NCBI GenBank assembly: GCA_026014705.1 | Contig: JAOZHU010000007.1 | Span: forward strand, 44,287-108,286 | DNA length: 64,000 bases | Direction of reading: 5' to 3' | Source: Candidatus Bathyarchaeota archaeon | GTDB taxonomy: Archaea; Thermoproteota; Bathyarchaeia; Bathyarchaeales; Bathycorpusculaceae | Shown: in pieces, positions 27,226 to 36,121 of the stretch | How the letters are laid out: each line of letters opens with the position of its first letter | Numbering within the stretch: the stretch's first letter is position 1 | The notes under the pieces: generated by a model | What the model was told of the DNA's origin: nothing | Database searches by the model: none | Seen by the model: the letters and a program-made list of their open reading frames with translations, nothing else | Translations under genes and position numbers: made by a program

Positions 27226-29856
27226 ATGCAGCTTTCAAGAAACAGAACAATAGCTACTGCAATCACATTATTCCTGACGTTAAGCATCGCTGCTTCATTA
27301 GCTTTACCAGTTGTTAACGCGCATACGCCGCCATGGACAGTTAAGACCTACGCTTACGTTACAGCTACGCCGAACCCTGCAGGCGTTAACCAGCCGGTAG
27401 CCATCGTTTTCTGGCTAAACTGGCCGCCGCCAACAGCGGCAGGAAACACAGGTGATAGGTGGCAAGGCTTCAAGATAGAGGTCACCAAGCCTGACGGAGC
27501 CGTTGACACCTTGGGTCCGTTTGTGTCTGACCCAGTAGGCTCAAGCTTTACTTCATATACACCTACTCAAGTAGGCGAATACAAAGTAAAGTTTACCTTC
27601 CCTGGGCAAGTCCTGCAAAGAGCGGGCTATACTGGATTGCCTGGCAGTAATAGTGATTACGTAAACGATACTTTTGCAGCCAGTACAGCGGAAACAACAT
27701 TCACTGTGCAGGAAACACCAGTGCCCTACTGGACGCAGCCTCCGCTTCCAACTAGTTACTGGGAGCGCCCAATAGATTCAATGAACACCAACTGGCACGT
27801 CATCGCATCGAACTGGCTTGGCCAAAGCGAGTTCGGGGTAAACTACCTGAGATACCAGAAGTACGGGAGAGCACCTGACAGCGCACACGTGCTGTGGACA
27901 AAGCCTATCTCGTTCGGCGGAGTTGTCGGCGGACCCAACGTTGGAACCCCTGACATGACCTTCTACTCAGGCACTGCATACCAATACAGGTTCCCTAACC
28001 CACTAATAATGTACGGAAGACTCTACTATCCTCTGCCACTTGCGAACAGCCCCACAGGCGGCGGCTACACCTGCGTGGACTTGCGCACTGGAGAGCGAAT
28101 ATGGACAACCGAATTATTCAACCAAGTCACATTCGGGCAGTTCTTGGACTTTGAATCACCAAACCAACACGGCGTCAACCCTAACGGCTACTTATGGCTA
28201 AGCACAACCATCAGAGGAACAGGAATTCTCAACCCTACTGGAACGTACCCCGTCACTGGAGGAACGACCAACTCTACGGCGGTCATTAACGAGTCTGGCT
28301 GGATGGCGATTGATGCTATGACAGGACGCCCTCTGTTCAATTACACTGGTGTTCCTTCTGGCACAAGATCATTTGGACCAAACGGTGAATGGCTAATAAA
28401 CAACATTGGTAGACAGAACACTTCGGCGCCTTACACCTATCTTTGGCAGTGGAACAGCACCAAGTACCCAGGACTTGAAACTCCAGGAACAATAGTTCAA
28501 TGGCTACCAGGACTACGCAACATCAACATGAGCATGGCATACGATTGGAACGTTACACTTTCACAGCCTTTGCCAGCTGGAACCCAAACTGCCATAGTTC
28601 AAGTGATACCCGGAGACCTCATATTTGGCAGAAGCTCAGCATTGCAGTTCACAAGCTCGACTGGCGGAGCGTTCGGAACACCAGACCCCTACACATTGTG
28701 GGTGGTAAACCTGAACAAGACTAGAGGACCAATCGGACAAGTGCTGTGGATTAAGAACTATACGGGATCAAATGACATGACTATACTGATTGGACAGCGT
28801 GACCAAGAAACCTACGTCTTCACCAAGTATTACAAAGAAACCATGCAGTGGAGCGGATACAGCTTGCTTACTGGCGAAAAACTATGGGGACCAACACCTT
28901 CTGAGAACGCATTTAACTTCTACGGCGGCACCACAGGTCTAACGGCGCCATACGCAATTGGCTACGGTCGCCTCTACTCAACTGGCTACGGCGGAACACT
29001 ATATTGCTATGATCTCAAAACAGGAAAAACAGTGTTCACCTATGGCAATGACCCTAACGACCCAAAGAACTGCACCATGACGCCTAATACTGTCTACGGT
29101 AACTATCCTTATCAAGTTGCTGCAGTCGGCGACGGCAAAGTCTACATGATCTCCAGCGAACACTCTCTTGGTGCTCCGCCATTCTTTGGCGCAGAAGTAC
29201 GCTGCGTTAACGCTACGACTGGCGAAGAGATTTGGAAGCTGGTTGGCATGTGCAACTGGCAAGAGGTTGCTTTGGCAGACGGATACTTCGTTTACCTCAA
29301 CTACAACGACATGCAGATATACTGTATTGGTCCAGGACCCAGCGCCACCACGGTAACGGCTTCGCCCTCAGTCACGGCGCAAGGCGGCAGCGTGCTTATC
29401 ACGGGCACAGTCACTGACCAATCTCCGAACAAGGCATTAAAAGGCACTGCAGCAATCGCTGACGAAGACCAAGGTGCATGGATGAACTACATGGTGATGA
29501 AGAATGTTGTTTGCCCCAATGTGAAAGGCGTTGAAGTGACCTTAGACACTCTTGATCCTAACGGCAACTTTATCCACATTGGCACCGTCACTACTGATTC
29601 AAGCGGCTTATTCAAGAAGTTGTGGACACCTGAAGTTCCAGGCGAATACACTATCATCGCTACGTTTGCTGGCTCTAAATCGTACGGTCCGTCATACGCT
29701 GAAACAGCCATAGGCATAACAGACGCGCCGCCATCACCGACGCCGATGCCAGAATACCCGCAGCCTATTGATCACACGATGACTATCATTGGTACTGGAA
29801 TAGCGATTATACTAGTGGTAGTCATAATTGGCTTGCTGATACTCAGGAAAAAGTAG
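27226..29856 (+). CDS. Membrane-anchored beta-propeller surface protein, paralogue 1
   Basis: 876 residues. A signal peptide (TIATAITLFLTLSIAASLALP, cleaved near VVNA) and an N-terminal Ig-like domain (about residues 30-160) precede a PQQ-type eight-bladed propeller domain (repeats such as YTCVDLRTGERIWTTELF, YCYDLKTGKTVFTYG, RCVNATTGEEIWKL). A second beta-sandwich (about 700-825, GGSVLITGTVTDQSP, LDPNGNFIHIGTVTTD) and a C-terminal membrane helix before LRKK follow, with the anchor preface PEYPQPIDHTMTIIG. It has no enzyme signature and is probably a major cell-surface or S-layer-associated protein that may bind ligands. GGGAG precedes the ATG. It is monocistronic, with a T-rich terminator. 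Confidence 0.85.
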   Translation: MQLSRNRTIATAITLFLTLSIAASLALPVVNAHTPPWTVKTYAYVTATPNPAGVNQPVAIVFWLNWPPPTAAGNTGDRWQGFKIEVTKPDGAVDTLGPFVSDPVGSSFTSYTPTQVGEYKVKFTFPGQVLQRAGYTGLPGSNSDYVNDTFAASTAETTFTVQETPVPYWTQPPLPTSYWERPIDSMNTNWHVIASNWLGQSEFGVNYLRYQKYGRAPDSAHVLWTKPISFGGVVGGPNVGTPDMTFYSGTAYQYRFPNPLIMYGRLYYPLPLANSPTGGGYTCVDLRTGERIWTTELFNQVTFGQFLDFESPNQHGVNPNGYLWLSTTIRGTGILNPTGTYPVTGGTTNSTAVINESGWMAIDAMTGRPLFNYTGVPSGTRSFGPNGEWLINNIGRQNTSAPYTYLWQWNSTKYPGLETPGTIVQWLPGLRNINMSMAYDWNVTLSQPLPAGTQTAIVQVIPGDLIFGRSSALQFTSSTGGAFGTPDPYTLWVVNLNKTRGPIGQVLWIKNYTGSNDMTILIGQRDQETYVFTKYYKETMQWSGYSLLTGEKLWGPTPSENAFNFYGGTTGLTAPYAIGYGRLYSTGYGGTLYCYDLKTGKTVFTYGNDPNDPKNCTMTPNTVYGNYPYQVAAVGDGKVYMISSEHSLGAPPFFGAEVRCVNATTGEEIWKLVGMCNWQEVALADGYFVYLNYNDMQIYCIGPGPSATTVTASPSVTAQGGSVLITGTVTDQSPNKALKGTAAIADEDQGAWMNYMVMKNVVCPNVKGVEVTLDTLDPNGNFIHIGTVTTDSSGLFKKLWTPEVPGEYTIIATFAGSKSYGPSYAETAIGITDAPPSPTPMPEYPQPIDHTMTIIGTGIAIILVVVIIGLLILRKK

Positions 29857-29881
29857 CTACGCAACAAACCTAACAACATTT

Positions 29882-29902
29882 CCCCTTTTCTTTTTTTGGT
29901 TT
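29882..29902 (+). terminator. T-rich archaeal terminator after propeller gene 1
   Basis: Successive runs CCCCTTTTC, TTTTTTT and TTTT start 26 bases after the stop codon, typical of archaeal oligo-T termination. Confidence 0.45.
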
Positions 29903-30037
29903 TCGCTTTCTGCTGTTTATTAGAAAATGCGAACTTGAGCATGCATAGTTTACTCAGGAGAATAGACAAAAGTGGTCCCGTTTGAAGGTTGGCTGCAAAA
30001 GGTTCATATGGTTTGCTTCTAGAAGTTAGGAGCAAAG

Positions 30038-30490
30038 GTGAGTTTTGTGCTGAAAATTCTTGTATTGTATTACAGCCGAACAGGGAACACTGAGAAGATG
30101 GCGAACGCTGTGGCTGAAGGCGCAAGGAGCGCTGGCAACGTAGAATTGGAATTGAGCTATCATGTGGATGCAGGAGAACTCGGCAGATTTGATGCCGTGC
30201 TCATAGGAGCGCCAACGTACCATCATGATATGCCCATGGATATAAAGAAACTTTTTGAAAACGCCGCGGAAGAAGGCATAAGCTTGAAAGGCAAAATTGG
30301 CGCAGTCTTCGGCTCTTACGGATGGAGCGGCGAAGCGCCGAAGCTTGTGCTTGAGATTATGAAATACAAGTTTGAAATGCAGACTGCTGAACAACCGTTG
30401 CTGGCAAGGTACACGCCAGACTCTAACATGCTGAACCTGTGCCGCGCTCTTGGGAAACGGGTTGCCGAAAGCCTTATGCACGCAGTTTAA
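30038..30490 (+). CDS. Flavodoxin-family FMN protein
   Basis: 150 residues. The FMN phosphate loop SRTGNTEKMA follows the first strand (KILVLYY), and GAPTYHHDMP and VFGSYGWSGEAP form the other flavin-binding loops. It is a soluble low-potential electron carrier. The GTG at 30038 follows GGAG by seven bases; a second GTG at 30047 (giving MLKILVLYYSR) would also fit the family. The next gene, a ferritin-like protein, begins 26 bases later, so the two are probably co-transcribed as part of a redox and iron island. Confidence 0.88.
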   Translation: MSFVLKILVLYYSRTGNTEKMANAVAEGARSAGNVELELSYHVDAGELGRFDAVLIGAPTYHHDMPMDIKKLFENAAEEGISLKGKIGAVFGSYGWSGEAPKLVLEIMKYKFEMQTAEQPLLARYTPDSNMLNLCRALGKRVAESLMHAV

Positions 30491-30516
30491 CATGGTTTAA
30501 AGTGGAGGAGAATGAA

Positions 30517-30996
30517 TTGAGCACAAACAAAGAATTAGTTGAATTCATGAAACGGCAAATATTAATCGAAAAGGAAATAGTTGAGTCACTGAACAAGGGC
30601 ATAGCAGACATCAAAAACCCTCCAGTTAAAGGCGTTCTCAAAGGCATATCTCTAGATTCAGTGAAGCACGCAGAGCTTTATGCTTCCGCTGTTACGCTCC
30701 TAACAAATGTTTCACCAGCGTTAAAACAGGAAAACCTTGACGCTCAAAAGGCGCTTGTGGAAAAGCATATTCAAATGGAAGCTGAACTCATCAAGAAACT
30801 GGAAAAAATGCTTCCTTCCATCGAAAACAAGAAAGTGACCTTCCTTTTGAACGCAATTTTGACCGATGAGAAAAGGCATCACGCCATGCTGAAGACGGTC
30901 CTGGAGATAATCGTGCACGGAGAAACCATAACCGAAGCAGACTGGTGGGAGCTACTATGGGAAAACGTACCGTTTCACGGCGCACCAGGCGGGTAA
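30517..30996 (+). CDS. Ferritin-like four-helix protein
   Basis: 159 residues from the TTG at 30517, chosen because GGAGGAG lies six bases upstream. The track start overlaps the flavodoxin gene. The protein is all-helical, with carboxylate/His motifs spaced like a ferritin-like di-iron site: EKEIVESL, DSVKHAELY, HIQMEAELI and DEKRHHAML. It may bind iron or act as a peroxide-consuming oxidase. The subfamily is not recognised and there is no rubredoxin domain. It follows the flavodoxin gene, which could supply electrons. Confidence 0.7.
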   Translation: MSTNKELVEFMKRQILIEKEIVESLNKGIADIKNPPVKGVLKGISLDSVKHAELYASAVTLLTNVSPALKQENLDAQKALVEKHIQMEAELIKKLEKMLPSIENKKVTFLLNAILTDEKRHHAMLKTVLEIIVHGETITEADWWELLWENVPFHGAPGG

Positions 30997-31042
30997 CCTG
31001 CTGAGGTTTCTTTTTCTCTGATTTCTCTTTTGATCTGTTAGA

Positions 31043-31978
31043 CTAAGAGTTATCGGTGATTGCGATTTGCTCAGAATAAGCCCATGTTTCTTCCACTAAA
31101 CTTTGGAGTTCACACAGAAGCGAAGCCAACTTTTTGCCTTTTTCAGTCAAAACGTAGACTTTTGGCGTTCTCCGAACAAATATGAGTTTTTTCCCTTTTA
31201 GTCTCCTTAAGCACTTGTAGGTTCTTCTCAGAGAGATGTCTGTTTTCTCGGCGAGTTTCTTAGCGGAGGCGCCTTCTTCTGGAATATTGCTGTAAATTTT
31301 CTTTTCAGTTGGAGCAAGAGTTTCCTTGGTGGGGTCGCGTTTTGACTTGAAGAAGAACACATAAGCTCGAGTTTCAGGATTTTCTATCAGTTCAGCTGTT
31401 TTCAACCGTTTCAAAATGCGGGAAGCCGCTTTAGGCGAGACTATGGCTTCAATTTCCTTGAGGGTTTTAGGTTTAGATAAAAGCACCTTGAGAAGAGTTT
31501 CTTCATAACATTCAGAATGCGCTGGCAGAATGGAAGTGAACTCGGAAAAGTCGCCTATTAACTCGTTGAGCTTGCCGCCGAATGCTGTTGCGTAGTATTG
31601 TTCCTGAGTTTCTGCCGCTAATCCAACCGCTAATAGTGGATGTAGATATTCTTGATGGATGGTTCCTTGGCTGTGCGAGTAACCTGCTCTTTTGAGTTCG
31701 TCTTGAAGTTCATCCATTGAATAGCGGCGTTTAACAATTGCTTTTAAAATATGTAGGCGAGCGCTGTTTTTGAGGGCGTTGAAGAGGTTTTTCATGAAAT
31801 TTGGGTTATTCATCATTTTTCGAAGCTGTCTAAGCTCGTTTTTCATTTTCCATACATTGCAGCTGTTTATGCATTCGAGAGGCGTCAGCGGGGCACAGTT
31901 TCTGCATTCAGCATCAAGGGTTTTCAGCATTGTTGCCACGGAGTTGCTTTTTTCCGCGTTTTCAGCGGCGCGGTCCAT
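31043..31978 (-). CDS. Multi-winged-helix transcriptional regulator
   Basis: 311 residues from the ATG at 31978, which follows GAGGTG by nine bases; the track start would add a poorly coding 59-residue extension. An N-terminal cysteine cluster (ECRNCAPLTPLECINSC) may bind metal. Three winged-helix segments follow: about residues 75-130 (NALKNSARLHILKAIVKRR), about 170-215 (LLKVLLSKPKTLKEIEAIV) and about 235-300 (SAKKLAEKTDISLRRTYKCL). A redox- or metal-responsive regulator of its neighbours is possible because of the cysteines, which is inference. It is divergent from htrA, with a palindrome in the shared promoter. Confidence 0.75.
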   Translation of the reverse strand: MDRAAENAEKSNSVATMLKTLDAECRNCAPLTPLECINSCNVWKMKNELRQLRKMMNNPNFMKNLFNALKNSARLHILKAIVKRRYSMDELQDELKRAGYSHSQGTIHQEYLHPLLAVGLAAETQEQYYATAFGGKLNELIGDFSEFTSILPAHSECYEETLLKVLLSKPKTLKEIEAIVSPKAASRILKRLKTAELIENPETRAYVFFFKSKRDPTKETLAPTEKKIYSNIPEEGASAKKLAEKTDISLRRTYKCLRRLKGKKLIFVRRTPKVYVLTEKGKKLASLLCELQSLVEETWAYSEQIAITDNS

Positions 31979-32091
31979 TTTTGTTTGCACCTCGGTCTCT
32001 TGGGGCGTGTGTTTTTGGCGGGAAAAGGAGTGAGAGATTGGGCGTATAAGATGTTTGGAGCGACTTCCCGCCTTGGCACACGTCACACAAT

Positions 32092-32109
32092 ATATTACAT
32101 ATGTGATAT
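32092..32109. promoter_or_regulatory. Near-palindrome in divergent promoter
   Basis: ATATTACAT and ATGTGATAT are complementary except for one position per arm, and overlap AT-rich TATA-like sequence (TTTATATA at about 32109). It lies between the winged-helix regulator and htrA and is a candidate operator. Confidence 0.45.
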
Positions 32110-32251
32110 TTATATACGTTTTCCACAAAAACAAATACAAAAAGCAATAAAACATTTAAAACGCTTCCACCAGCCAAACAACCCAACTTACAGCTGAAAA
32201 ATGGAAAAATTATTAAAACCGTTAACAAACTGATTCCAAGGCGAAAAAAGA

Positions 32252-33187
32252 GTGTCAACACACGACGAGAAAAACGTTCTCGACATCATAGAAAAGGTAA
32301 GCAAAAGCGTAGTCAACATAAGCACAATAAAGCTTGTGCACAACATGTTCTACCAAGCAGTCCCCGTCTCGGGGATGGGTTCAGGAACCATAATCGACGC
32401 AAAGGGCTTAATCCTCACCAACAACCACGTAGTCGGGGGCGCAGAGAAAATAAACATAACCCTCTGGAATAACGAAGTCATAGAAGGCACAATCGTGGGA
32501 TCATGCGCCGTACACGACATTGCAGTGGTGAAAGTTAACGGCAAAAACCTGCAAGCCGCAGAACTGGGAAACTCGGACAAGCTCAGAGTCGGGCAGAGAG
32601 TCTATGCCATCGGAAACCCCTTCGGGCTTGCTGGAGGACCAACGGTGACTTCAGGAGTAATCAGCGCCATAAACAGAACCATAGAGTCAGAACGCGGCTT
32701 AATAGAGAATCTTGTGCAAACAGACGCCGCGATTAACCCAGGCAACAGCGGCGGACCGCTCGTGGACTTGGAAGGCAAAGTCATCGCCATAAACACTGCC
32801 ATAATTCCTTTCGCGCAAGGCATAGGTTTTGCCATTCCGATAAACTCGGCGAAAGCGTGCACTAATGGCATGGTGACCGAGGGAATTGTTAAGAGACCGT
32901 GGCTGGGTGTAGTGGGTCTAAGCGTGACTAGCGAAGTAGCACGGTACTATGGTTTGCCAGTGGAGCAGGGAGTGCTTGTGACGAAAGTGGCTGAAGGAAG
33001 TCCTGCGGAAGACGCGGGCATGGCTAGCGGCGATATAATTCTGGAACTGGACAATGTGGAGACGCCTCGGATTGAAGAGTTGGTTAAGGAAATACACAGG
33101 CGGAAAAGCGGAGACAAAGTCAAAATATATGCATTGCGCAACGGAAGAGAACATTTCTTTGAGCTCAAACTGCGCGAGGCACGATAG
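32252..33187 (+). CDS. HtrA/DegP-type serine protease with PDZ domain, cytoplasmic
   Basis: 311 residues. The trypsin-like protease domain (residues 1-205) shows the catalytic triad as H59 in NNHVVG, D89 in HDIAVV and S166 in GNSGGP. A C-terminal PDZ domain (about 210-305; RPWLGVVGL, GVLVTKVAEGSPAEDAGM) regulates or selects substrates. There is no signal peptide or membrane anchor, so it should act in the cytoplasm on damaged proteins, unlike bacterial DegP. The GTG start at 32252 follows AAGGCG. The CoA-binding protein gene follows 43 bases later. Confidence 0.92.
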   Translation: MSTHDEKNVLDIIEKVSKSVVNISTIKLVHNMFYQAVPVSGMGSGTIIDAKGLILTNNHVVGGAEKINITLWNNEVIEGTIVGSCAVHDIAVVKVNGKNLQAAELGNSDKLRVGQRVYAIGNPFGLAGGPTVTSGVISAINRTIESERGLIENLVQTDAAINPGNSGGPLVDLEGKVIAINTAIIPFAQGIGFAIPINSAKACTNGMVTEGIVKRPWLGVVGLSVTSEVARYYGLPVEQGVLVTKVAEGSPAEDAGMASGDIILELDNVETPRIEELVKEIHRRKSGDKVKIYALRNGREHFFELKLREAR

Positions 33188-33230
33188 AATCGCCTTTTTC
33201 ACAGCGCTTTATAAAAGGGAAAGATGAAAA

Positions 33231-33662
33231 ATGAGCCGAGAAGAAATTAAAGAAATCTTGACAAGAAGCAAAACCGTTGCCGTAGTGGGGCTGTCAAGAG
33301 ACCCGAACAAGGACAGTTACAGAATAAGCGAGTACCTGAAGGAACATGGGTTTCACATTGTTCCTGTGAACCCTTTTGCAGACGAGGTGCTTGGCAAAAA
33401 AAGCTACAAAAACCTTCTGGATATTCCAGTTGAGCTTCAGAAGACGATAGATGTCGTTGACATTTTCCGACCTGCGGAGGATGTGCCGCTGATAGTGGAG
33501 CAGGCTGCCACGCTGAAGGCGAGGCATGGGAAGCCATCGGTGATTTGGATGCAGCTAGGCATAGTAAACAAGCAAGCGGCGATGACGGCGAAAAAAGCAG
33601 GGTTCACAGTGGTAATGAACAGGTGCATGATGGTGGAGCACATGCGTCTGGCTTACGGTTAA
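33231..33662 (+). CDS. CoA-binding domain protein (CoA_binding_2 type)
   Basis: 143 residues, a single Rossmann-like domain: KTVAVVGLSRDPNKDSYRIS, HIVPVNPFADEVLGKKSY and VIWMQLGIVNKQAA. It is related to the nucleotide-binding part of succinyl-CoA synthetase and to bacterial YccU. It probably binds CoA or another nucleotide; no reaction is known. The ATG follows GGGAAAGATG. It may be co-transcribed with htrA. Confidence 0.85.
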   Translation: MSREEIKEILTRSKTVAVVGLSRDPNKDSYRISEYLKEHGFHIVPVNPFADEVLGKKSYKNLLDIPVELQKTIDVVDIFRPAEDVPLIVEQAATLKARHGKPSVIWMQLGIVNKQAAMTAKKAGFTVVMNRCMMVEHMRLAYG

Positions 33663-33663
33663 G

Positions 33664-34527
33664 TTATGCTTCGCCAAGCAGTAGTGAAGCAAGAGTGGCT
33701 ATTATGACAATCACTAATGTTTCGGCTAAGGTGATTTTCCAGTTAACTCGGGTTTTCTTTGAGCGGTACCGAACAAGGAAAACGCCAACTATAGCTGCGA
33801 CCAAGATTAATGACGCTGTTATGTTGAAGTATGGTGGGAGAATCAAGTAGGTTGTTATCGGTATTATCCCAGCGAGGAAAGTTGTGGTTCCGCAGATTAT
33901 TGCCGCATAGAGATTCGACCTGTGAATTTCCTTGCCCAGCAAAGTGAACAGTTTTTTCACTAAGAGCAAGGATTTGTCGCGTTCTTTTTTATCTGGAATA
34001 TCGCTTAGGCTGTAATTCATCAAGTTCTGCAGCGTCGTAATGTCCGCTAGGTCCTCGGTGATTCCGCCCAGAAGGAAGCTGGAGAAATTGGTGATGGCAA
34101 CAGCGCTTAATGTTAGAAACGCAGCGAAAATCACTGCTGCACGAGTCCCTAGAAAAGTCGGGCTGGCTGTTAATGTTGCTATAAAAGCGGACAGTATGAC
34201 GACCAAGCTGGTTATTGAACCGTCAACCAGTCCAGCTACGACCTCCATGATTGGCTCTTTTTTCAGTAGGAGGCTTTCCCATTCTTTGCCCAGTTTTTGC
34301 CCTTGCTCAGTTAATTTAATGGTGTTGCCGTCATCTACGATAAGTTTTTCAGAAGCCATTTCTTTAAGAGCCTTCTCAAGCTCACCCATGTCTATGCAGG
34401 CATAGCCAACGCATACCTTGTCAAGTCTACTCTTAAGCGTGGATTTTTGCACCGAAGCGCCTTTGCTGAGGTTCAACAAAACAATTATTCTTATAACGTC
34501 AGGCAACTCTTGAATTTCAAAGGACAC
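33664..34527 (-). CDS. Winged-helix/VIT1-like membrane transporter fusion
   Basis: 287 residues. Residues 1-85 look like a winged helix (VIRIIVLLNLSKGASVQKSTL, LEKALKEMASEKLIVDDGNTIKL with a wing). The rest has about five membrane helices and begins with EPIMEVVAGLVDGSITSLVV, like the first helix of VIT1/CCC1 iron-manganese transporters. A charged cytosolic loop (DIPDKKERDKSLLLVKKL) lies where the metal-binding domain of that family sits, though it lacks its rich Glu motifs. It may couple metal transport and sensing, or be a shortened relative. It is convergent with the CoA-binding gene. Confidence 0.6.
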   Translation of the reverse strand: MSFEIQELPDVIRIIVLLNLSKGASVQKSTLKSRLDKVCVGYACIDMGELEKALKEMASEKLIVDDGNTIKLTEQGQKLGKEWESLLLKKEPIMEVVAGLVDGSITSLVVILSAFIATLTASPTFLGTRAAVIFAAFLTLSAVAITNFSSFLLGGITEDLADITTLQNLMNYSLSDIPDKKERDKSLLLVKKLFTLLGKEIHRSNLYAAIICGTTTFLAGIIPITTYLILPPYFNITASLILVAAIVGVFLVRYRSKKTRVNWKITLAETLVIVIIATLASLLLGEA

Positions 34528-34676
34528 TCAATCAGTCACCGTTGTGCGCTTTTAAATGGCTTTTTCGATGCTAATAACTTTTGTGCGTCTCCCAAGCATG
34601 TTTCAGCGTTTGAAAACAGACGGAAACTGCAGAAAAAAACGCAGGACGCCGTTGGATGCGGATCCAGCAGAAATTC

Positions 34677-35159
34677 TTAGGGCTTGATTTTCTGCAGCGC
34701 TTCTTCGATTTCACTGTAGTTTGGCTCGGTATCAGGGTTATCTGAGACCCATGCGTAGCGCACTGTACCTTTTTCGTCCAAGATGAAGATGGAGCGTTTG
34801 GCAACCGTGTAGCCTTTGAGACCGCTGAAGTTTGATGCTTTGACGCCGTAGGCATTTATGACCTCGTGATTGTAGTCGCTCAATATTGTGAAAGGCAGTT
34901 TGTTCTTTTCAGCGAAAGCCTTGTTCGAGAAAGGGTCATTTACGCTTATGCCGACTACTTGGGCTTTCAAGTTGGTTAGCCTCGCCATGGAATCTCGGAA
35001 AGCACACATTTCTTTTGTGCATGTTGAGGTGAAGGCGTTAACGAAAAAGGCTAAGACTACTTTGCCCTTAAGAAATTCCTTTAAGCTTCTATTTTGCAGG
35101 TTTGTGTCCGGCAAGGTGAAGTCTGGTGCTTTGTCGCCTATTTTTACTGCAGTAACCAA
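34677..35159 (-). CDS. Peroxiredoxin (Bcp/AhpE-like)
   Basis: 160 residues from the TTG at 35159, chosen because GAGGCG lies nine bases upstream and the track start would run into the nth gene. The thioredoxin-fold motif GDKAPDFTLPD is followed by NAFTSTCTKEMCAFRDSM, with the peroxidatic C47 in TSTC and a second cysteine C52 at the Bcp-type resolving position. It reduces peroxides using thioredoxin-like donors. The usual Pro before the Thr motif is replaced (NAFT for PAxFT-like), a mild departure. It lies 56 bases downstream of nth on the same strand. Confidence 0.88.
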   Translation of the reverse strand: MVTAVKIGDKAPDFTLPDTNLQNRSLKEFLKGKVVLAFFVNAFTSTCTKEMCAFRDSMARLTNLKAQVVGISVNDPFSNKAFAEKNKLPFTILSDYNHEVINAYGVKASNFSGLKGYTVAKRSIFILDEKGTVRYAWVSDNPDTEPNYSEIEEALQKIKP

Positions 35160-35215
35160 TTTAAAATTCGCCTCAATTAGAGGAGCTGACTTCAGCCTTA
35201 TAAACTGTAGCGGTT

Positions 35216-35875
35216 TCAGGTGAACGTGAATGCCGACGGGCAAAGCGTGTTCAGCACACAAGCGGCGCAGTGGGGTTTCTTTGCGGCGCACACTCGCCTG
35301 CCGTGGAAAATGAGTAGATCAGTTATTCGCATCCACTTGTCCCGCGGCACTATGCGCATCAAGTCTGCTTCGATTTTGTCGGGGTCATCAGTTTTGGCAA
35401 GCCCGAGTCTTTGGGCAAGCCTGCGCACGTGGGTGTCCACGGCTACGCCTTCAATGACGCCGTATGCGTTTGTTAAAACGATGTTAGCGGTTTTTCTTGC
35501 TACGCCTGGAAGCTCAAGCAGTTCAGCCATTGTCCGCGGAACTTCCGAGTTGTGCTTTGCGACCAGCAGTTGGCAGCAGTTTTTTATGTGTTTAGCCTTG
35601 TTTCTGTAGAAGCCAGTGGACTTTATGTCTTGTTCAAGTTCCGCAGTATCGGCGTTAGCGTAGTCTTCAGTTTTAGTGTATTTTTTGAATAGGGATTTTG
35701 TTACGATGTTGACTCGTTCGTCGGTGCATTGAGCTGACAGAATAGTGGCTATTAGCAGTTCCAGTGGGGTTGTGTAGTTCAATGCGGTTTTGGCGTCTGG
35801 GTATTCTTTTTCAAGCAGCTGAATTATGCGTAGTGCACGTGTTCTTAAGTCAAGCGTTTCTTCAACGTGTTCCAT
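35216..35875 (-). CDS. nth: Endonuclease III, DNA glycosylase/AP lyase
   Basis: 219 residues. It removes oxidised pyrimidines from DNA. The helix-hairpin-helix LELPGVARKTANIVL holds the catalytic lysine K128, and VDTHVRRL holds the aspartate D147. The C-terminus has a four-cysteine [4Fe-4S] motif with C-x6-C-x2-C-x5-C spacing (CAAKKPHCAACVLNTLC). The length is standard. It is grouped with peroxiredoxin, which fits an oxidative-damage theme. Confidence 0.95.
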   Translation of the reverse strand: MEHVEETLDLRTRALRIIQLLEKEYPDAKTALNYTTPLELLIATILSAQCTDERVNIVTKSLFKKYTKTEDYANADTAELEQDIKSTGFYRNKAKHIKNCCQLLVAKHNSEVPRTMAELLELPGVARKTANIVLTNAYGVIEGVAVDTHVRRLAQRLGLAKTDDPDKIEADLMRIVPRDKWMRITDLLIFHGRRVCAAKKPHCAACVLNTLCPSAFTFT

Positions 35876-35962
35876 GGCTGTTGCCTCGCAATGCTATACT
35901 GTTGTTGCCTTAGGGAAAAAACTTTTACTATCCAGCGTGAACATTTATGCGAGGTGAACTTT

Positions 35963-36112
35963 ATGGGGTTGAAACTTAAGGTTGACGGCAAAGAGATTCC
36001 GTTGAACAAGTTTGTGGAGAAAATCTTAAACAGCACAATAGTTGGCGCCGTGTCCTCGCTGAAAGGAATAAAAGAAGACTGGAAAAAAATCGAAATTGAC
36101 CTTTCACGATGA
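35963..36112 (+). CDS. Small conserved archaeal protein (49 residues), unknown function
   Basis: 49 residues from the ATG at 35963, preceded by GAGGTG six bases upstream; the track start 32 codons earlier is unsupported and cysteine-rich in a chance way. It has a beta-hairpin (KLKVDGKEIPL) and a helix (NKFVEKILNSTIVGAVSSL), then a charged tail. The form recalls short archaeal proteins found alone near housekeeping genes. I assign no function. It lies between nth and the FTR gene, which both run the other way. Confidence 0.65.
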   Translation: MGLKLKVDGKEIPLNKFVEKILNSTIVGAVSSLKGIKEDWKKIEIDLSR

Positions 36113-36121
36113 ACCAGCAAG

